From Akkermansia muciniphila (lineage in GTDB: Bacteria; Verrucomicrobiota; Verrucomicrobiia; Limisphaerales; SIBE01): DNA of 39,349 nt. The notes under the pieces are model-generated. The model did not search any database. It was not told where the DNA came from and worked only from the letters and a program-made list of their open reading frames with translations. Below, piece by piece: positions 33,149 through 39,349 of this stretch. Both the position numbers and the translations under genes were made by a program. The DNA lies in the NCBI GenBank assembly GCA_945861765.1, contig CAMAWP010000022.1:1-39349 (forward strand). The letters run 5' to 3'. Numbering within the stretch: the stretch's first letter is position 1; every line of letters begins with the position of its first letter.

Positions 33149-33258
33149 AGCGCGAGGGTGGCCGTTTCACTCAAAACGGTCTTCAGCATTTTCGTAAGAA
33201 TTCAAGCAGTGGAGTTCAAGCAAAATGCTTTCAGCAGTTCTGATTCGACAATTAAATC

Positions 33259-34335
33259 ATGCGCATGTATCGAGACTCGATGCCGATGAAGACCAATTTG
33301 AAAATCCGGACAGATCGATTGAATTCCCTGCCGCGTCTCTGTCTCACGATGGCCTTGAGCGCGGTCTGCATCGCTGGCTTTCTGGCTCCTCCCGAGGCCC
33401 AGCCGTTGTCCGGCGCCGACTCGAACGCATCGCGGCGACAGCCGTTTCCTGGCGGCCGTTTCATGTTGGAACGGGACGACCTGCTTGCATTCCTTGGCGG
33501 GGCCGATGTGGCCGCGGCGCAGCACACGGGCAGTTTGGAGGCGCTGTTGACCGTGCAGCATCGTGGCATGGCCGTGCGCTTCCGCAATTTCGGCTGGGAG
33601 GGGGACACGGTTTTTGCCCAGCCGCGCGACATTGGGTTTCCATCGATCAAGGCGCATCTGCAACGTGTCAGAGCCTCGGTCATCGTGCTTCAGTTTGGTA
33701 GAAGCGAGTCGCTCAGCGGACGCGACGCATTGCCCGGCTTCGTGAGTGCTTACGAGAGGCTCCTCGATGAGTGTGCTCAACAAACGCCCCGCCTTGTGCT
33801 GGTCGCTCCGCCGCCGTTTGAGAAAGCCGAGGGGCTGTTGCCCGATCTTTCCTTGCGTAACGCCGACCTTGCGGAATACGCGAGCGCAATCCGTGGTCTA
33901 GCGCGTCGGCGCGACTTGCCGTTCCTCGATGTGTTCGGCGAACTCGGCGGGATCTCGCACCGCGGGCCGCGTTTGACCGACAATGGCCTCCAGCTCACTC
34001 CGCGCGGTCAGGCCGTTGTGGCACACGCGTTCGTTCGTCAGCTTGGTTTTGGAAGCGTGGTCGATCTCGCGGGCGAGCCCGATGAGTATGGCTCCTGGCC
34101 AAACGCCGAGTTCGAGCGGCTGCGGCAAACAGTCATCGCGAAGAACCGCCTCTGGTTTAATTACTGGCGTCCGCACAACTGGGCTTTTCTTGGCGGCGAC
34201 CGAACGAGCCAGCCGAGCAGCCGCGACTATCGTGATCCCAAAATCCGATGGTTCCCCGATGAGATGGAGAAGTTCGTGCCGTTGATTGAATCGAAGGAAA
34301 CCGAAATTGCGAAGCTCGCCGAAAAACTACCGTGA
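33259..34335 (+). CDS. Exported SGNH/GDSL-hydrolase-like protein
   Basis: The 358-residue product (start 33259; ATG 33286, MKTNLK, gives a cleaner signal) has a hydrophobic N-terminal segment (CLTMALSAVCIAGFLAPPEA). Next come LAFLGGADVAAAQHTGSLEA and RFRNFGWEGDTVF, the first blocks of PVC SGNH-like proteins; the nucleophile position reads GGAD, where active members usually have GDS. The conserved block-III-like VLQFGRSESL is present, and a C-terminal NYWRPHNWAFLGGDR provides the late His. The missing Ser makes esterase activity doubtful. It lies only 6 bases upstream of the large heme-binding protein, its usual neighbour, suggesting a joint role. Confidence 0.72.
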   Translation: MRMYRDSMPMKTNLKIRTDRLNSLPRLCLTMALSAVCIAGFLAPPEAQPLSGADSNASRRQPFPGGRFMLERDDLLAFLGGADVAAAQHTGSLEALLTVQHRGMAVRFRNFGWEGDTVFAQPRDIGFPSIKAHLQRVRASVIVLQFGRSESLSGRDALPGFVSAYERLLDECAQQTPRLVLVAPPPFEKAEGLLPDLSLRNADLAEYASAIRGLARRRDLPFLDVFGELGGISHRGPRLTDNGLQLTPRGQAVVAHAFVRQLGFGSVVDLAGEPDEYGSWPNAEFERLRQTVIAKNRLWFNYWRPHNWAFLGGDRTSQPSSRDYRDPKIRWFPDEMEKFVPLIESKETEIAKLAEKLP

Positions 34336-34341
34336 GGATGT

Positions 34342-37300
34342 ATGAGAGGTCTATATTCCGAAATCCAAAGTCCAAAGTCTCAGGTCCTGAGTTCCGCGCA
34401 AACTCAGGCCCTGCTATCCGAGCTTCCCCAACAGTTCGACAGGGCATCGCGAGCTCCACGCATTTGGTGCTTTGGGCTTTGGACGCTCATTGGACTTTGG
34501 ACGTTAGGTTTGGGATCTTCAGCGTTGGCGGCCGACCTCGATGATCCCGCGGCTGAACTCGATTCGTTTCAGGTCCCCGACGGTTTCGAGATCAGCCTGT
34601 TCGCCTCGGAAAAGGACGGTGTGGTCAAGCCGATCCAAATTCGCTTTGACGCGCGCGGACGTCTCTGGGTCATCGGCAGCACGGTTTATCCACAGATTGA
34701 ACCAGGGCAGGTGCCGAACGACAAAGTGCTCATCCTGGAAGACACTGACGGCGATGGGCGTTGTGATAAGACGACAGTTTTCGCCGATGGACTCATGATT
34801 CCGACCGGAATCGAGTTGGGCGACGGCGGTGTGTATATCGGCCATGGCACGGAGCTGCTCTTTTTTAAAGACACCAACGGCGATGGGAAAGCGGACGAGC
34901 GGCGGGTGGTGCTGCGTGGATTTGGCACTGGCGACAATCATCAAAACATCAATTCATTTCTCTGGGGTCCGGGCGGCGAGTTGTGGATGTGCCAAGGCCT
35001 GCATACTCGTTCGCACGTCGAGACGCCTTGGGGTACCGCTCATCTCGAAAAGGCCGGCCTCTGGCGCTTGTGGCCGCGCCGATTAAAGCTGGAGGGCTTC
35101 TACGGCTCCGAGCGCGAGCCGCAAAACCCGTGGGGCTTCGTCTTCACTGATTGGGGCGAACCGATCGTCCTCGCGGGCAACAACAGCTCGCCCATCTATC
35201 CTGTGCCCGGTCTGGTCGTGAAACATCGCGATGATCCACCGACACTTATTTGGAAGAATGGGAACGGACGCAAAGCCGGCGGCGGCGATATCGTCGGAAC
35301 CGCCCATTTCCCTGAGTCATGGCAAGGCGCGTTGATTCTCGGCGGCTACATCAACAACGCGATCTGGACTCTAAAAATCAGCGACGACGGCGCCGGCTTT
35401 ATCCTCGAGGATTTGCCACCGCTTATTAAATCGACAAGTCGCAACTTCCGTCCTGTGGACGTAAAGTTTGGTCCCGACGGCGCGCTGTACATCTGCGATT
35501 GGTACAACCCGATCATTGGCCATTATCAGGCGAGCTTTCGGCATCCCGATCGTGATAAAACGCACGGTCGCATCTGGCGCGTGACGGCGAAAGGCCGGCC
35601 TCTTACTAAGCCACCCCAACTCGCGGACGCATCGGTCACGGCGTTGCTCGATCATTTGAAATCCTCGGACCGTTGGACGCGCCACTTCGCCAAGCGCGTT
35701 CTCGCAGAGCGTCCGGCGGAACAAGTCGAGGCGGCTTTGAAAACGTTTGTTGCGAAACCAGGCTTATCCGAGCACGTGCTGAAGGAGGCTTTGGGCGTTT
35801 ATCAGAGCCAAGAAGTGGTCGCGCCTGAACTGCTCGCGCGTCTGTGTCGTGCTTCAAGTCCGGACGCGCGCGCTTTTGCGGCCAGTGTTGTCGGGGCTTG
35901 GGCGGATCGCCTCGAGGATCCTCTCGCGCTGCTGCGGCCATTGGTCGCGGATGAGAATCCGCGCGTGCGGTTGCAAGCGGTTGTGGCTTGCGCTGCCGTG
36001 CCGAAGCCGGAGTCGATGGAAGTGGCCGCCATGGCAGCCGACTTTCCTACCGACAAGTTTCTAACTTACGCTTTGAAACAGGTTGTCTTCGCGCTCAAGC
36101 CCTTCTGGCTGGGTCCGTTCAAGGCGGGCAAGCTCAACTTGGCTCATCACCAGGCTGGGCTCGAAATGCTCATTCGCGCCGACGCCACACCCGACACGTT
36201 GCTTGCCGTGCGCAATTTATTGTTGTCGGCTAACCTCGATCCGGCCGCTCGCGAGACTTACCTTCGGAGCATCGCTGAGAACGGCGATGCCGACGACCTG
36301 ACGTTGCTTCTTAGGCTGACGGACCCTTCGCTTCAGGCTCGTCTGTTGCCCGCGCTCGCAACCGCCGCGCGAATTCGCAATGTGCGTCCTGTCGGGGATC
36401 TCACTGGGGCCTTGCGCCCGCTCATTAAAAGCCCGAACGCAGGGCTGAGCTCGGAAGCGCTGAGACTCGCAGGCGCCTGGAAGCTCAACGAGTTTCGCAC
36501 CGTCGCCGAAGCGCTCGCGCTCGATGCCAGCGGAAACGAGACCTTGCGCCGCGGCGCGATTGAAGCCTTGGCCTCGTTCGGTGGTGACGCCAGCAGAAGC
36601 GCTCTGCAGCGGTTGGCCCTTCGAGACGTGCCATCGGTGCAAGGCGCCGCGGTTGTTGCTTTGTGCGGGTTTGACCTGACGGTTGCGGCGCGGCTTGCTG
36701 CGTCGAGTTTTGATCTGTTGAAAGATGAGGCTGTCCTCGCTGAAATCTTCGCGGCGTTCCTGCAGCGTCAAGGTGGGGCTGATACACTGGCTCGCGAGCT
36801 CATGGAGAAGGCACCGCCAAAGCATGCCGCCCAAGTGGGGCTGCGGTCGATGAACGCTGGCGGTCGGCGCAACGGACTGTTGGCTGGCATCCTGGCGAAG
36901 GCAGCAGGCTTCGATGGCTTGGCAAACAACATTCACCCCGCAGATTTGGCGAAGTTCATGGCGGAGGTCCGGGCCGATGGCGACGGCAAACGCGGTGCGG
37001 AAATTTTCACGCGCACTGAAATGGGTTGCACGGCTTGCCACGCCGTCAACGGTCAGGGCGGCAATATCGGCCCTGATCTCAGCGTGCTTGGAACGGCCCA
37101 ACCGGTGAACTTCATCATTGGCGCGATCCTCGATCCCCAGAAGGAGGTCAAGGAAGGTTACGCATCTGTGTCCGTGACCACGAAGAGCGGTGAGGATTAC
37201 CAGGGTTACCCAGTGCGCGAAACCAGCGACGAACTTGTGCTGCGTGATGTCCTCCAAAATAAGGAAGTCCGGATGCGTCGCGATACGATCCAGGAGAGAA

Positions 37301-37404
37301 AGCAGAATGGTTCCGTCATGCCCGCTGGCTTGGTTGATTCGCTCACACGGACCGAGTTTCGCGATCTTGTTCGATTTCTTTCGGACCTGGGAAAGCCGAA
37401 GTAG
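34342..37404 (+). CDS. PVC-type heme-binding CxxCH protein with HEAT-like repeats
   Basis: This 1020-residue exported protein starts at ATG 34342, behind a GAGG six bases upstream. Its signal hydrophobic core is WCFGLWTLIGLWTLGLG (about 47-63). The first half is a beta-propeller typical of PVC proteins (FEISLFASEKDG, DGDGRCDKTTVFADGL, WGFVFTDWGEP). The middle (about 430-840) is helical HEAT-like repeats (NPRVRLQAVVACAAV, RRGAIEALASFGGDA). The end is a mono-heme cytochrome c domain with CTACHAVNGQGGNIGPDLS (Cys896, Cys899, His900) and a final YPVRETSDELVLRD strand region. The role is presumed to be electron transfer linked to periplasmic substrate oxidation; no substrate is known. Confidence 0.9.
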   Translation: MRGLYSEIQSPKSQVLSSAQTQALLSELPQQFDRASRAPRIWCFGLWTLIGLWTLGLGSSALAADLDDPAAELDSFQVPDGFEISLFASEKDGVVKPIQIRFDARGRLWVIGSTVYPQIEPGQVPNDKVLILEDTDGDGRCDKTTVFADGLMIPTGIELGDGGVYIGHGTELLFFKDTNGDGKADERRVVLRGFGTGDNHQNINSFLWGPGGELWMCQGLHTRSHVETPWGTAHLEKAGLWRLWPRRLKLEGFYGSEREPQNPWGFVFTDWGEPIVLAGNNSSPIYPVPGLVVKHRDDPPTLIWKNGNGRKAGGGDIVGTAHFPESWQGALILGGYINNAIWTLKISDDGAGFILEDLPPLIKSTSRNFRPVDVKFGPDGALYICDWYNPIIGHYQASFRHPDRDKTHGRIWRVTAKGRPLTKPPQLADASVTALLDHLKSSDRWTRHFAKRVLAERPAEQVEAALKTFVAKPGLSEHVLKEALGVYQSQEVVAPELLARLCRASSPDARAFAASVVGAWADRLEDPLALLRPLVADENPRVRLQAVVACAAVPKPESMEVAAMAADFPTDKFLTYALKQVVFALKPFWLGPFKAGKLNLAHHQAGLEMLIRADATPDTLLAVRNLLLSANLDPAARETYLRSIAENGDADDLTLLLRLTDPSLQARLLPALATAARIRNVRPVGDLTGALRPLIKSPNAGLSSEALRLAGAWKLNEFRTVAEALALDASGNETLRRGAIEALASFGGDASRSALQRLALRDVPSVQGAAVVALCGFDLTVAARLAASSFDLLKDEAVLAEIFAAFLQRQGGADTLARELMEKAPPKHAAQVGLRSMNAGGRRNGLLAGILAKAAGFDGLANNIHPADLAKFMAEVRADGDGKRGAEIFTRTEMGCTACHAVNGQGGNIGPDLSVLGTAQPVNFIIGAILDPQKEVKEGYASVSVTTKSGEDYQGYPVRETSDELVLRDVLQNKEVRMRRDTIQERKQNGSVMPAGLVDSLTRTEFRDLVRFLSDLGKPK
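34364..34501 (+). repeat. 12-bp inverted repeat inside the signal-peptide region
   Basis: TCCAAAGTCCAA (34364-34375) and TTGGACTTTGGA (34490-34501) form a perfect inverted pair, with extra TTTGGAC and TTTGGGC units between 34470 and 34508. The right arm and its relatives encode the FGLWTLIGLWTL hydrophobic core of the signal peptide. It looks like intergenic repeat material that has become coding. Confidence 0.6.
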
Positions 37405-37516
37405 CCCGCGCCACCGCACGATCATCGCGTTTTGGATGCGCGGAGCGGGGACGGAAACCTGAATACCAAAATTCGATTATCGAGATCCGAATCAAGTTTC
37501 GAACCAACCAGAAGAC

Positions 37517-37786
37517 ATGCCTCTAAAAGCGGCTAGAGGCGTTGAGGATTACCCTCAAGAACAAGTGCGCGCCGGGGCCTGCGCCGACGCCAGCGAACTG
37601 ATCAACGACGTCATCCGCTCCGTCCGCGAGCAACAACGGAAACCTTTCGCGGTCACGCCGGAGTTGGAGACCTGGCTGCTGGAGGCTGCTGACAAACCCA
37701 CGACTCCACTGACAAGAATGGACTTCGACGCCATCCGGTCGCGAGCGCGGGAGCGCGCAAAATCCCCCGCGTGCGCGCCGAAATGA
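37517..37786 (+). pseudogene. ParD-like antitoxin remnant
   Basis: The 89-codon frame contains QEQVRAGACADASELINDVI, the helix-turn-helix part of a ribbon-helix-helix ParD antitoxin. A C-terminal VTPELETWLLEAADKPTTPL and DFDAIRSRARERA segment resembles tails of similar small proteins. The N-terminal beta strand needed for DNA binding is missing or altered (MPLKAARGVEDYP), and no ParE toxin follows. It runs directly into the end of the decayed integrase on the other strand. It may still be expressed, so calling it a pseudogene is a judgement. Confidence 0.5.
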
Positions 37787-38756
37787 TACGTGCAAAAGGC
37801 ATGGCGGAGTTCGTTCGTCTTGCGTTTCACTTTCGCTTGTTCGCAGAGTTCGCGGAACATCTTTTGAAAGATGCTTTCCGTGTCCACCCACAGGCTACCT
37901 TTTTCGAATGAGCGAAATGGTTCTAGCCAGGATGGTGATGAAGGACACATTTCAACGAACCGACGTTGCCGCGTCTTACTCTTGCCGGAAGTGACTTCGG
38001 CGTGACTCGGCACCCGCTACACGTCATCCCAATCCAGGCGCAGCAACTCGGCAGTGCGGGGTTCTGTCAAACCGCCAATTGCAATGATTGCCTGCATCGG
38101 TCCTTCGGCGTGTAGATCAGAACTTCGGCAGCGTTCGCTCGCTCTGGTCGCATGGCGTCCGCTTCATCCAGCCGGTGCGTGGCGAGCAAGTAGTCTTTCC
38201 TAACGCACCACGAAAGGAATTGTCGGATCGCTGCTCGATGGTGGTTGCGGCTCTTGGCAGAGAAATAGCCCAGCGAGTCAATGAAGGCGGCGAGATGTTC
38301 TTTGGCTAGGTCACAAACGGCCGTATTGGGGAACGTCTCGGCGAACCGGCGATGTTGGATGGCGCGATTGTAGCCGTAATTGGCCAAGAGTCGCGCTCTC
38401 TGGCCTTCACTGGCGCGTGTGCGTGGCTCGTCGGCTTTGTAAATTCCTCGACCGCCTCTCGAACATCTTTCCGCTTCACGCTGGCAACCGTGTTCAGATA
38501 ACGCTCGACCGCTTCGGCCAGCGTTTGTCCGTTCAGCTTACTCGCGGCCTCGGTAGTGAGTGCTCCTGCCGTAAATCGTGGCTTCAATTCGTTTGTGCCG
38601 GATGATTTGTGGGAACTGCATTTTCCGATTCTCAGATTCAGCCGAATTCTGTGCCAAACCTGTGTCTGACTTCTTGAATCCCTCGATTTGCTCAGTAAAA
38701 CTGGTGCGCGCTGCAGGTTTCGAACCTGCCAATAGGGGGTTCTCATCGTTGCTCAT
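37787..38756 (-). pseudogene. Second tyrosine recombinase (integrase), frameshifted
   Basis: On the minus strand the gene starts at ATG 38756 behind an AAAGG and runs in several frames. The first piece is MSNDENPLLAGSKPAARTSF to FPQIIRHKRIEATIYG. Later pieces are VERYLNTVASVKRKDVREAV, RFAETFPNTAVCDLAKEHLA, SAKSRNHHRAAIRQFLSWCV and RLDEADAMRPERANAAE. GGLTEPRTAELLRLDWDDV, with the first catalytic Arg, follows. The last piece is TNELRHAFCTYHFGAH, with the His/Arg box, ending near 37787 before the catalytic Tyr. It is the same family as the truncated integrase at 22.7-23.3 kb but more complete. At least three frame changes make it inactive. Its first codons pass through a tRNA 3' end. Confidence 0.8.
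38702..38740 (-). other. tRNA 3'-end fragment, probable attachment site
   Basis: On the minus strand the sequence is a T arm GCAGG-TTCGAAA-CCTGC (38713-38729), the 3' acceptor strand AGCGCGC (38706-38712), discriminator A and CCA (38702-38704), preceded by ACCCCCTATTG. No matching 5' half (GCGCGCT) is found in the next 120 bases upstream, so this is not a complete tRNA. The sequence CTCAGTAAAACTGG (38691-38704) across the CCA end is nearly identical to CTCAATAAAACTGG at the tRNA-Sec 3' end. This is the expected structure of an att core left by tRNA-targeting integration. Confidence 0.7.
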
Positions 38757-38787
38757 AGTTGCCTTTCTGTGTCATTACCTGCAAGTG

Positions 38788-38816
38788 GATATACGACAAT
38801 AGCACTGGTATTACAA
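38788..38816 (-). promoter_or_regulatory. Sigma70-like promoter upstream of the second integrase
   Basis: On the minus strand TTGTAA (38811-38816) and TATATC (38788-38793) are 17 bases apart. An AAAGG lies 6 bases before the integrase ATG at 38756. The promoter lies on the far side of the tRNA fragment from the integrase body, so it would be separated from the gene by any crossover within that fragment. Confidence 0.45.
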
Positions 38817-38857
38817 GTGATTTGTGGCATTTACGCGCAACGCTCGGAAGAAAAAGG

Positions 38858-38942
38858 TGTGCAAACTCTGTGCAAACCTTCAACTGTGCAAACTCTGTGC
38901 AAACTTGAAATCAACCGGGGTTCTGTGCAAACTCTGTGCAAA
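38858..38942 (+). repeat. Three direct repeats TGTGCAAACTCTGTGCAAA
   Basis: Copies lie at 38858-38877, 38885-38904 and 38924-38942, spaced 27 and 39 bases start to start. Each contains TGTGCAAA twice, 11 bases apart (one helical turn). A fourth copy is at 23238-23255 by tRNA-Sec, and a degenerate one at 38650-38667. They flank both integrase/tRNA junctions and are candidate recombinase arm sites or operators. Confidence 0.85.
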
Positions 38943-39171
38943 AATATCGAGTGCGCCTCGACCCCTCGGGTCGGGATCAAAGCGCCTGTAATCGAATCCT
39001 GAGCGCGACGGCGGGCATCGTGGCGCGTGATAGCGTCCGGACGGAACGAGCCATTGCGCCAGTTTGCCAAGGTCGCATCGTGCAGCCGTGGACTGACAAA
39101 CAGACACCGGGGGCAAAGCGGGGGGCGGGCGGTTCAGCGCACGCAGAAGCGTGTATTCCCCCCTGCGCGAC

Positions 39172-39349
39172 TCAAGAAGCCCGCAGCGAACCCTTGTAAC
39201 CCTGTTCGAACCGCCACGCTGCTTTGATCCCGGCTATTTCCTTTTCAGATCCAAACCGATTGCCGAATTCTTTGCCGAAAGTTTTGTTTACGTTCTTCAC
39301 GGCGAAGCGTAAAAAGGCATCAAGGTTAGTTTCACCACAAGTTTTAGGC
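39172..39349 (-). CDS. C-terminal end of an unidentified protein (partial)
   Basis: On the minus strand an open frame enters from the right edge and ends at TGA 39172-39174 after 58 codons. It reads ETNLDAFLRFAVKNVNKTFG, then FGSEKEIAGIKAAWRFEQGY and ends KGSLRAS. The composition is protein-like (balanced Lys, Phe, Asn and Glu) and less GC-rich than the spurious frames nearby. I do not recognise the family. The stretch 38943-39171 between the repeats and this gene contains nothing I can support. Confidence 0.5.
   Translation of the reverse strand, partial: PKTCGETNLDAFLRFAVKNVNKTFGKEFGNRFGSEKEIAGIKAAWRFEQGYKGSLRAS

Noticed and set aside
38731-38756. Anticodon GAG (Leu) read from the tRNA fragment at 38.7 kb
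   Set aside because: The 5' half of the anticodon stem does not pair and the long variable arm of tRNA-Leu is absent, so the tRNA identity cannot be read.
38858-38942. Possible mini-CRISPR array
   Set aside because: The repeats are about 19 bases with spacers of 7 and 19 bases, the unit also occurs singly at another integrase, and no cas genes are present.

Overview
The window looks like a chromosomal piece of a verrucomicrobial (PVC superphylum) bacterium, probably of the Pedosphaera/Limisphaerales type. The family content supports this: a DUF1549/DUF1553 cytochrome-like protein paired with a DUF1501 protein, a 1020-residue PVC-type heme-binding CxxCH protein, Tat-exported Gfo/Idh and PhoX proteins, a DUF4914-like protein, and short palindromic intergenic repeats. 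No rRNA or ribosomal marker is present, so placement rests on protein families only.

Region 1 (1-14.2 kb) is GC-rich, mostly ordinary and all on the + strand. It holds a small membrane protein, a DUF4914-like protein, a PhoX phosphatase, an ABC ATPase with two ABC-2 permeases, a YqaA-type membrane protein, a PQQ-like beta-propeller protein, terC, purK, purE, and an sbtA-sbtB pair (Na+/bicarbonate transporter and its PII-like partner). Many of these genes overlap by 1-17 bases. A purC/sbtA chimeric fragment lies at 2.6-2.9 kb and a three-hairpin palindromic repeat at 3.2 kb.

Region 2 (14.4-23.3 kb) begins with a CNNM/CorC-type gene and then becomes a graveyard. It contains a frameshifted beta-carbonic anhydrase, a TerC gene cut by an IS with 14-bp perfect inverted ends, an ankyrin tail, an amino-acid-permease tail, an IS1182-type transposase remnant, another transposase tail on the other strand, a scrap of group II intron reverse transcriptase, and a response regulator lacking most of its receiver domain. 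Intact genes here are a Tat-exported Gfo/Idh oxidoreductase and a small HTH antitoxin whose HigB-like toxin survives only as a 40-residue tail fused in frame to a truncated integrase.

Region 3 (23.2-23.9 kb) is the most interesting. On the - strand a sigma70-like promoter is followed by a SelW/Rdx-type selenoprotein gene with an in-frame UGA in a CxxU motif and a bacterial-SECIS-like hairpin at the right distance. The tRNA-Sec gene (selC) follows 39 bases later, and then the truncated tyrosine recombinase whose frame runs through the tRNA 3' end. The selenoprotein is easily missed because UGA splits it.

Region 4 (24.2-37.4 kb) is a PVC secreted-protein block. It holds a CehA/McbA-type PHP metallohydrolase, a four-gene operon (redoxin-like, DUF1549/DUF1553, DUF1501, WD40), a divergent metallo-beta-lactamase-fold hydrolase, and an SGNH-like protein followed by the large heme-binding protein. 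Region 5 (37.5-39.35 kb) is again mobile: a ParD-like antitoxin remnant, a second decayed integrase of the same family whose 5' coding region contains a tRNA 3' end, three direct repeats shared with the selC site, and the tail of an unknown gene. The two integrase/tRNA junctions look like the integrated and the attP-like versions of the same recombination architecture.
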